Shown: positions 53,501-64,000 of the stretch, piece after piece
How the letters are laid out: each line of letters opens with the position of its first letter
Position numbering within the stretch: the stretch's first letter is position 1
Source: an uncultured Clostridia bacterium
GTDB taxonomy: Bacteria > Bacillota > Clostridia > TANB77 > CAG-508
DNA: 64,000 nt
Reading direction: 5' to 3'
NCBI GenBank assembly: GCA_947631915.1
Contig: CANRNC010000001.1
Location: 99,192 to 163,191, forward strand
Translations under genes and position numbers: made by a program
Notes under the pieces: generated by a model
Seen by the model: only the letters and a program-made list of their open reading frames with translations
Databases searched by the model: none
What the model was told of the DNA's origin: nothing

Positions 53501-56500
53501 ACTTTCTGGTGTTATTACAGTTCCATTTACAATTAACATATCTAGTCTTAAATTTGGCTCTATTTTATCATCTTCTGCTCTGTATATATATAATGTATAT
53601 TCTTTTATATCTTCATCTACTTTTACTCTTATAGTTACTTCTGTTACATCCTTATTTATACTTACTTGTCTTGTGCTTATCTTTGCTTGATATTCCATTT
53701 CAGCTATACTTATGCTTGCTAACTCGCTTTCTATACTGGCTTCTATTGTTGCTAAATTACAATCTTTATCTACAGTTACTGCATATACCATTTCTGATAC
53801 TTTCTTTGCTTCTTGATTGTTAACTTTTACATTTAATAAATTCATTATTTCACTCTTTTTATGAATAATTAATTTATACTCTGCTTCTGTTCCAGCTTCT
53901 GTTCTTACTGTTATTGTAACTTCTCTGCTCATGTGTTTTTCCATTACTATGTTTTTATCTTGTTCATGTTTTTCATATTCCAATCCATCTATACTTACTT
54001 CTGTATATTCACTACGTGCTATTACATCAACTAATGATATAGTTGTAGGTTCATCTACTACTACTTCATATACTGTTGAACTTACTGGAGTTGCTTGTAT
54101 TGTATTTGTAGCTCCTTCATTATCTGTTGATGTTACTGTTACTTTTTCAAGTTGTATATCATCTGTTATTCTCTCTACAATCAATGTATATGTATGCGCT
54201 ACACCTGTATATTCTCCATTATTGTTTTGAGCTTCTACAGTTATCGTAAATTTTGTAACCTTATCTGTTAAATCAACTTGACTGATGTATGATCCATTAA
54301 TACTCCATTCAGCTTCATCAATATCTTTATCCTGATTTACTTTTATTCTATCTGTTCCTACTTTTGTTCTTATTTGTAATTTTCCATTTGTATCATTAGT
54401 TACAACTTTAGCAATATATTTTATATCATTTTCTGTTGAATCTGGAGATACTGTTGCTTCAGTATCATTTACTTTTATCTCTAGAATTCTATCCTTATCT
54501 TGGTCTATTACTACCCTTGTAAGTGTTACTGTTTCTTTTGTTATTTTATCTTCTACAGTAATATGTGCCGTTCCTTTTGATAATGCTTGTATATGACCAT
54601 TGTTTACAGATACTACATTATCTGCATCACTTGTCCAGTTATACTCATCATTTGACATTACAATATCATTAAATACATTAAATGGATTTCCTGTTACTTT
54701 GATGTCTTCTTCGTCTCCAACTTGCATTGTTGCTGATTCTGGCTCTGCTTTGAAAGCTCTTTCTCCTACTAATATATGTTCTAGACTTTCAGTTCTTGTT
54801 CCATTTCCTAGACTTCCATACTCATTATTTCCTGATGCATACACACTTCCTACGTTTTCTATAATATAAGTATTTGTATATCCTGCTCCTATTCCAAATG
54901 TATCCTCACCATGATTATTTACTTCTTTTGGAGTATTTACTGCTGTCTTACTATTTACTCCTAATTCTCCATATGTATTTTCCCCTGATACATATGTCTT
55001 TTCATCTACTGTTTGATACATTACATTTCCGCTTTTTGCTGATATATCTATTACATCACTTATACTAATCTCTGATACTTTTCCATTCTTATACTCATAT
55101 ACTTTACTTTCAGAAGTTAAAATTATAATACTGTTATTTGTAACCTCTGCTTTTATTGCATTCTCTATATTTGGTATTGTTGTATTTAATATAGTACCCA
55201 TTCCTAGTACTGTTCCTTTAGCAGTTACAAATGCTACTTGTCTATTTCCTGCTGATATGTCTATTATTCTTTGACTTCCTACTGCAATTTCAGTTGGTTT
55301 TAAAACATTTGCTCCTATATTTCCTAATTGTCCACTATTATTATTTCCCCATGCATATACAATTCCTAGGTCATCCATTGCAATCACAAAGTCATCTCCT
55401 ACTGCTATTTGTACTATGTCACTTAATCCTTGAATTTGTGATAATTTATTATTAGAATTTCTTGTTCCATCTCCTAATTGTCCATATGTATTATTTCCTG
55501 CACTCCATACTGTTCCATTATCCCTTAATGCTATTATAAAGTCTTTTCCTGCTTTTACATCACTATAAGTTGATATTATATTAGTTTTTTCTGGTATATC
55601 TTTTGTTATACTATTTCCTAATGCTAACCTTCCATCTGCATTATAACCAAAGGTCCAAATTTCTCCGTTTGCTTTTAATACTGCACCGAAGTTTTCTCCT
55701 CCTTCTACTTTTGGAGCATATTGACCCTTTTCCTTTACTACTTTTACTAATACACTATATACTTTTCCGTCTACTGTTGATGTTGCATTTACTCTTGTTG
55801 TTCCTACTCTTTCTCCTGTTACTACACCATCATCATCTACTGTTGCTATTTCATCTTTTAAACTCTTAAAGTCTAAACTATCTGCTAAATTTTCTTCTAG
55901 TTTTATTAGGTTAAATTCATATGCACAATTATCTGCTATTTCTTCTTTTTCGCCTACTCCTATTGTTATTTCTGTCTTCTCTAATCCTGTTTCATCATTT
56001 CCTACTTGTACTGGTACTATTGATTTTGTCTTGCTCTTTATATCCCTATCTCCATGTGTATAGTCTCCACATGCCCATACTGTTCCATCTTCTTTTAGGA
56101 ACATCGTGTATCCATTTCCTGCTGATAATTGCATTACATCACTTATTGATGTAAGTTTCTTATAACTATTTGCATTTATATTTGAATTATCTCCTAACTC
56201 TCCACTTGAGTTTAATCCTATCTCATATACATCATTCTTGCTATCTATTGCTAATGTGTATCCTTTTCCTCCATCTATGTATTTAATATCTTTTAAGCCT
56301 GTTACCAATGTTGGTTTATCTACATGTAAGCTATTGCTTCCTGTTCCTAACTCTTTATATATATTAGAACCCCAAGCACGTACTTTTCCATCTTTTCCTA
56401 TAACTATATTATTTGAATCTCCTGTTGCTATTGATACAATATCTTTTAATTCCTCTACTTTTGTGAAATGTTTTACTCTTCTTGTACTATCTCCTGTTCC

Positions 56501-59500
56501 TAGCTCTCCATATAAGTTAGAACCTGTTACATACACTTCTCCTGTACTTCTTAATATCATTGTATGGTTCTTTCCTGCTTTTATATCTATTGCATCTGTT
56601 ATATCTAATGCTCTATTAACTGTTATCTTGCTTGTATAACTTCCTATTCCACCTTCACCATTTGCATTTAAGCCCCAACTATATACTTCTCCTGCTTTTC
56701 CTATTGCAAATGATGAATAAGTTCCGCATGCAATGTCTTTTATGTTTTTCAATGTAGTTATCTTCGTTGGATTAGCATTAATTTCTCCTACATTATTTAT
56801 ACCTAGTTGATTATAGTCATTTCTTCCCCATGACCATACATTTCCATCACTATCAAGTGCTAAACAATGGTTTTCTCCTGCTGATATCTTTGTTATTATT
56901 GTTCCTGCTGGGATTTTTGCTTGTACTGGTTGATCTGAATTTTTGGTAGCTCCATTTCCTAATTCTCCATATGTTCCTATTCCATAGCACCATACTGCTC
57001 CATCTACTTTTAACATTATTGTATGCTGTCCAGAGGTAACTACTTGTGGCTCTACTAGAATTTTCATTGAACTTGGTTTTGTTCCTTTTTCTAGTACTCT
57101 TACACTTATTACCCCTATTTTTTCTGTTCCTACTTCTTTTGCTATTACTGTTGTTCTTCCTTCTGATAATGCCATTAATTCTCCACTATTTGTATCTATA
57201 AATGCTATTCCTTGGTCTAATACCTCATATTCTATTGTGCTTTGTTTATCTTCAAATAGGTTGAAATAATCTATCCATGAAGTTATATCGAAAGTATCTC
57301 CTTTTTCTATTAATATCTCGTTTGTATTTGATTGTATTATATTCTTTCCTACTAATTGTGCCTCCCAATAGCTTGAGTTATCACTATTTCCTAATTGTCC
57401 GTTTTCTCCATTACCCCATGTATATACATTTCCATCTTCTCCATATACAGCTGTGTGTGTATATCCTGCTGATACTCTTTCTACCTCTGTAGAAACATCT
57501 TTTGGTATTGCACATGTACTTTCTTGTATTCCAACCCCTTCTAATTCATTACTATAACCTAATTGTTGTTCTCCATTTATACCAAAAGTATATGCTTTTC
57601 CTTCTTGTGTTACTGCTATACTATATTTATCTCCTGCTGATACTTCTACTATATTTTCTAATTTTTCTCCATCTTCTGTTCTTACTACTGTTGTTATATT
57701 TCCTTTTCTTTCTTCCCTTGTTTTATCTCCTAATTGTCCATATACATTTGAACCATAACTATAAACTTTTCCTGATTCTCCTAATAACAATACATGGTCT
57801 GTTCCTTCCTCTATTTGTACTACTTTTTCTTCTACTATTTCTGGCTTTGTTCCTGGTTCATATTCATTTAATGATAGGTTTATTTCTTTTCCTTCTGTAT
57901 CTTCTTTTTCTGTTGGTATTGTTCTCACTTTTCCATCATCTGCTAAATAATATGTTTTTGTTATATCTATTACGTTTTTATCCATGCTTAATAGAACTGG
58001 TGATTTGCCGTATCCCGCTCCCCATGCGTATACCTTGCCTTCACTAGTTATTGCATATGATTTGTTTTCATTTGCTACAACTTTTACTATATTTTCTAAA
58101 CTTATATTTGTTGGTACTTTAAATGTAGTATTATTTCCTGTTCCTAGTTGTCCTTGTCCATTGTTTCCAAAACTATATACTTTTCCTGATCTTCCAAGTA
58201 ATAATGTATGACTCGTTCCACTTGAAACATCTATTATTTCTTCTGCTACCTCTAGTTTTTCTGGTCTATTTCTGCTTTCTGAATCTCCTAATCCTAATTG
58301 TCCAGATGTGTTTGTTCCCCAACTCCAAACTGTTCCATCTGACTTTAAGGATACTGTAAATCCATTTCCATTTACTACTTTTGCTGGAACTTCCGCTGTT
58401 TCATTATTAACTACATTTATCCATATATTCTTTGATGTATTTCCTGCTGTAGCTATAACATCTACTCTTCCTATCTTATTTCCTGTAATTTGATAGTTTG
58501 GTATAAATTTGTCTATGTTTGTTGTTTTACTATTATCTACGTTTGGTATTTCTTGTATTGTAACTTCTTTTTTGTTTGTATTTAGTATTTCTGAATTTTG
58601 AGTTTCTGCTATGTCAGTCTTTAAGTTAAATGAATTGCTTAATATTATTGATACATTCTTTGTTTCATGTATTGCTACTTTTAATTCTTCTGGTCTAGTT
58701 ACAATGTCTATTTTACCTATTTTAGTGAATACTTCTCTATTTTTATTATCTTCTGTTCCTAATTGTCCTAATGTATTTAATCCTACGCTGAATACGTATC
58801 CATCTATATCTGCTACATATGAGCTATTATCTCCCGCTTCTACTATTTCTATTGATTTTAACTCTACTTCACTTTCATCTTTTTCTTGAAGTTGTGTAAC
58901 TTGTTCTGCATAATTAATATTTTCATCTGTTATTCCTAATTTTTTATTAGTATTATCTCCCCATACATATGCTTTTCCATCATAAGTTGTTGCCATAGAT
59001 GTAGTTTTTCCAGCAGATACAGTTGATGCATTCTCCAAATAGCCTTCTTGTGTTCTCACTAATGCTGGCACTTTAGATGATACACTCTTCCTATTTCCTA
59101 TTTGTCCTTTTTCGCCTTCTCCTAAACTATATATATTTCCTTCTAGGTTCACAAACAAGTAGTGTTCTGACCTACCGGCAATTTCACAAATACTATTTAA
59201 ATAGTTAATTGGTGTCATTGGTTCTTTTGTAAAGTATGTTCTTCCGTCTTGTCCTAATAAAATGTTTCCTGATACATCATCTATTGCTACCTTTGTTTCT
59301 ACTATTGTTGGTCCTTCATATCCTTCTCCCCAAATGTATAAGTGTCCTTCTGAATCTATTGCATAGAAATTATTTTTATAACTATCTACTTTTTCTATTT
59401 TTGATAATCCGTTTACTTTTGTTGCTGTTAATATGTTATCTTCATAACGTACTATTTCGGTTTTTGGCTCTGTTTCGTCTGTTGAATCTTCACCGTGCCC

Positions 59501-62500
59501 CTACATCTGAACCGGTATTTCCATCATTTTCTTCATCTTGCTGTATTTCCTCTTCTACGTCTCTCACATTTAAGCCCCATGTATATACTTCTCCTGAAGC
59601 ATTTAGAGCTATCCCTGAACTTTCTCCTGCTCCTATGTCTATTATATTTTCTAATGCTTCTGAATTGCTCATTATTACCTGTACTGGTTCATTTGAATTT
59701 TCTTGTGTATTATTTCCTAATTGTCCATTTTCATTCTTTCCAAAACTCCATACTGTTCCATTTGCTTTTAATGCTATTGTAAAATCTGTTCCTGCTTTTA
59801 TTTGTGGAGTTGTTAAACCAGCTTTAGTTACATTTACTATTATGTATGTACTATATCCATTTTCTTGATCTGTAATTTTTATCTTTGTTTTTCCTACAGC
59901 TACTGCTGTAATATTTCCTGAATCGTCAACCGTTGCTATATCTTCATTTAGTGTATCGAATGTTATTACATTTCCTAATGTTATATCTTCTGTCTGTATT
60001 TCATTTAATTTTGTATATGATAATTTTGTTTTATCTATATTATAATTTTCTTTTTCTTGTAAATTTATAGTTTTCTTTGGATAGTTTAATACTGAACCTA
60101 GTTCATTAATTGTTACTGTTCCATCGCCACCATCTGGTCCTGATATTGCACCCATGTTAGCTCTAGAAGCAGCAATCTTTCCACCTTTTCCTCCAGCAGC
60201 TGATATATTTCCTACTTCTTTAACTAGTTTGGCAAAGATGTTAATACTTCCTCCACCAGAGCCAGCTCCTCCTACAGCTCCGTTATATCCATATCCAAAA
60301 TTAAATGTTCCACCTGCTCCGGCTGATCCTTCTGCTGTGATATCTCCATTATTTCTTAATTCATTACCATATATTATTAGTAGTCCACCTACTCCTTCAC
60401 TACCTTTTGCATCACCTAAAGAGGTTGATATTCTTGACCTAGAAGATGTTCCACCAGAAAGTAGTCCTGCTCCTCCTCCTGCAAAATATGAACTATTTGA
60501 GTTAGAATCAGTAGCATGTGCATTTCCTCCTGATGTTTTAGAAGCCTCTGTATAACTTGCTGGTAATGCAGAAGTATTTGCCCTTACAACTCCTCCTGTT
60601 CCATTTCCACCAGCATAAGAATTACCACCTGTAGAAGAACCTACCCAACTGTTTATCGCTCCATTATTTTGATTTAATATTGCTCCTGCTTGTCCTCCTC
60701 CACCTGTTTGTCTTCCAGTACCAGAGTTTCCTTTAATACCTTGTACAGACTTTTTTGGTTGATAGGCTTCTAGTCCAGTTGCTCCATCTTTTTGTACATA
60801 TTCATAACTATTATCTATGTTTTTCCATAAGTATACATCTTGTCCTTCCTCTACATTTGCTCCTCTTGCTGTCATTGTGATTTCTCCAGAGTTATCTATA
60901 TCTCCTAATACACATATATACATACCTTTTTTTCTGACAGTCGGTGTCAAAGTAACTCCTGCATCAATCGTCAAATTCTTATGATATTTAACAACTAACA
61001 TTGTTTCATCTGGTGTGTCATCTCCTAGATAAACTGTTTTTGAAGTTTGAGGTTCCTCTCCATCTTCAACTTCATCTAAACTATACCTCATATCTTCTTC
61101 ATGATTATATAATTCTATTTTATAAATTTCTCCCTGCACTAAAATTGTATATTTTCCGTCTACTAGATTACAGTCTCTGATTCCTTGAACAATGCTATCC
61201 ATCTTCATGATGACACATATTTGTACTTCTTTTGTTGTTCCTGTTTGTGTATGTGTGATAGTTATAGATGTTTCTCCATAATTCTGTGCTGTTATTGTTT
61301 TGTCATTTAAAATTAACCTACCATCATCTTTTAAATCAATTTTAAAGTGACTTTGATCTTCATCAATTACATCTATTATTAAATTGAATGTATTTTCTAA
61401 TTTACTAGTTATTGTTACTTGCTCTTTTAAGTCTAAATATATTAGGTCGTCATTATCTATAGTTATAATTGTATCTCCTGTTTTAATAAATGATTTTTGA
61501 GCTGTATTATCACCTATTCCTAATTCACCATTAGTATTTGTTCCAGAATGCCATACAAAGCCCTCATTATCAATAACACCAGTATGTGTACCTTCTCCTG
61601 CTGAAATTGCTTTTATATCAACTTCTTCACTTAAATTTATTTGTGTTAATTCTGCTACACTTGCAGTATTTGATAATCCTAATTCTCCATTAGCATTATT
61701 TCCTAATACATATACGTTGTTTTCTCCATCTTGTATCATAGTTGTACTATTTCCTGCTGAAATATTATACATATCATATCCTATTTCAGTTACGCTTGTA
61801 GCTCCTGATGTAGCTATTCCACATTCTCCATGAGTATTTGTACCCCAAACAAAAGCAATTCCATTAGTTGATAATGCTAAATTATGATTTTCTCCACAAG
61901 ATATTTTGGCTACACAATAAAGTTTTGGTATAGGATTTAATGTATCTGATATATCATATACTTCACTCTTCTCTGTAAGCATTAATGTTCCTGATATATC
62001 TACAACCTTATCAGCAAATACTATTTTAGAAGGTATTACTGAATTTCCTTCTCCCCAAACATATACTTTTCCTTCACTATCTAATGCAATACTTATATTT
62101 TTATATGCATCTATTTTTACTATATTTGGAATCCCATCTATTTTTATAGGTACATTACTATTTTCTTGCTCTCCATTTCCTAGTTGTCCATTTTCACCAA
62201 ATCCCCATGCATACACTTCCCCATTTTTCGTTAATGCTAGTGCATGTGAATATCCTGTTGCTATCTGTTTTATGTCCTGTAATCCTTGTATTTGGACTGG
62301 ACTCATTTGACTATCATTATTTCCAATTCCTAATTGTCCATTATCATTTAGTCCATAGCTCCAAACAGTACCATTTCTTTTTAATGCTACTGTAAAATTC
62401 TTTCCTTCCTGTATATCTATCTTTATATTATTTATAACTTCTACATAAATATATGTACATGTATCGTTTGTTGTATCTGTTATCTTAATTCTCGTTTGTC

Positions 62501-64000
62501 CTTCTTTAAGTGCTGTTATTTTTCCTTGAGTACTTACTGTTGCTATTTGGTTATCTATCACACTATATTCAATATCTCCAACGGCAATATTTAGTGCTTG
62601 TATTCCATTTTGATTTATATATGAAATATCATTTCTGTTTATATCATAGGTTTCATTTATATCTAATTGCAAATATTTTTCTGTGTAGTTTAAGTCTGGC
62701 TTTAATTGATTTAATGTAACACATCCATCTCCACCATTTCCACCATTATATTTTCCCATATTTGCATTGGTACAGTTTTGTACATTTCCACCATTTCCAC
62801 CGTTTGCAGTAATATTTCCTAGACTCTGTTTTGTATTATAAAATATGTTTACACTTCCGCCTCCAGAGCCTCCGCCTCCTGCTGCTCCTCTATAAGATCC
62901 TGGCAAATTACAACTAGCTCCAGCTCCAGCAGAACCATTTGCCACTATTGAACCTTGATTTGTTAAATCATCTGTATAAATGATTAGTAATCCTCCTGTA
63001 CCAGTTTCTGCTTTTGACTGGGTATTACCAGAACCTAGTCTACAATATGATGAACTACCTGCTATATTTCCTGCTCCACCACCTGCAAAATAATAAGTGC
63101 TTGAACCTGAATCATAGGCGCTTCCATTTCCTCCATTTGTTGTAGATGCTTGAGTAGCGCTTGCTGCTAATGCACTAGTATTACATCTTACAGCTGCTCC
63201 TGATGCGTTTCCTCCACTATAAGAATTTCCTTGCATAGACGCTCCTACATAACTTGTTGCACACCCTTTTTCTCCATTAATTATGGCAGCACCTTGACCT
63301 CCTCCTCCTGTTCCTCTTGCTGTACCATTTCCTCCTTTTGTTCCAACTCTATCACCGTAATATGGTTGTCTTGCTCCAATACCTGCACCACCTACTGCAG
63401 GTATGTATTCAAAACTTTTATCTATGTTTTTCCATAGATATACATTTTCTCCTTCTACGTTATATGTTCCCCTTGCTGTCATACTTATAGTACCATAGTT
63501 TTTTAAATCTCCCATTACACATAGATACATACCTTTTTTGTATGTCAAATTATTTACGTTGGTTGCTGTTAAAGTTACTCCTTTATCTATGGTTAAGTTT
63601 CCATGGTATTTTACAATTAGCATCTTGTATATTGTGCTACTGTCTCCTAAACTAATTGTTGTAGCCTCTTGTCCTTCTTCTAACGTATAGTGTTTATCTG
63701 TATCATCAACATTTATTAATTCTACGTTGTATTCTTTTATTTCTTCTGTTCCTTCACTATTTCTTCCTGTTATTTTGAATCTATAATTTCCATCTGATAA
63801 TGTTTTCTCTTTTACTCCTTGCACAATGCTTTCACATTCTACTACTGGCCAAGTTGATGGGTCGTTATCATCTACTTCTGCTATTTGCATAATCTCATTT
63901 TCATTGTTTATACTATCTATCTCATCACCTGAAAGTGCTGTTGAAATATAGTTCTTGATACTTGCTAATGTGTTTACAGGCGTGTTTAATAATGCTAATT
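47549..64000 (-). CDS. Giant surface protein: Gly-rich modules, RCC1 repeats, Ig-like (BIG2) and many cadherin-like beta-sandwich repeats, carboxypeptidase-regulatory-like domain, dockerin-like domain, C-terminal M23 peptidase; truncated by right edge; one +1 shift at CGG 59493-59495
   Basis: ORFs 59490..63890 and 47549..59218 are joined by an open frame (GEDSTDETEPKTEIVRYEDNILTATKVNGLSKIEKVDSYKNNFYAIDSEGHLYIWGEG...TYFTKEP-MTPINY); VWSWGTNTSGQLGLGD RCC1 repeats; SSKYGERINPVTGEEKLHAGIDLVG...HLHFEIR M23. Confidence 0.9.
47982..48005. repeat. Dispersed palindrome inserted in frame in the giant gene (encodes VGAHCMCPT)
   Basis: identical to 47478-47501. Confidence 0.85.

Noticed and set aside
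47491-58889. Many plus-strand ORFs opposite the giant gene (e.g. 57502..58047, 47491..47952)
   Set aside because: Low-complexity Leu/Phe/Tyr-rich translations that mirror the antisense of an AT-rich repetitive coding strand; no RBS or domain signal.
47549-59218. CRISPR-like periodic repeats
   Set aside because: Periodicity is from protein-level RCC1 and cadherin-like repeats, degenerate at the DNA level and coding; no cas genes.

Overview
64 kb AT-rich window from an anaerobic Firmicutes/Clostridia-like genome. Contents: a purine biosynthesis block (purF, purN, purE, purC, purB, purA), an initiator tRNA-fMet, rubrerythrin, a LysM/M14 peptidase gene split by a ~6.2 kb serine-recombinase element, a MoxR/DUF58/VWA operon with zinc-ribbon membrane proteins, acyltransferases and GT8 glycosyltransferases, an SbcD/SbcC-like pair, a probable OLE RNA plus OapA locus, a YgiT/DUF4258 toxin-antitoxin pair, and a giant (>16 kb, runs off the right edge) RCC1/cadherin-like/M23 surface protein gene. 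The most striking observation concerns frame breaks. Five otherwise healthy genes are broken at seven places. At all seven the zero-frame codon at the break is CGG, and skipping only its C (reading the following GGN as Gly) restores the homologous frame. In my manual scan no other in-frame CGG occurs in the native-looking genes, although off-frame CGG is common. The only in-frame Arg-like CGGs found are in two compositionally foreign single-gene cassettes. This suggests that CGG is an unassigned or hungry codon decoded by +1 frameshifting (or CGGN quadruplet decoding as Gly) in this lineage. Everything is from reading the sequence by eye; no searches were run.
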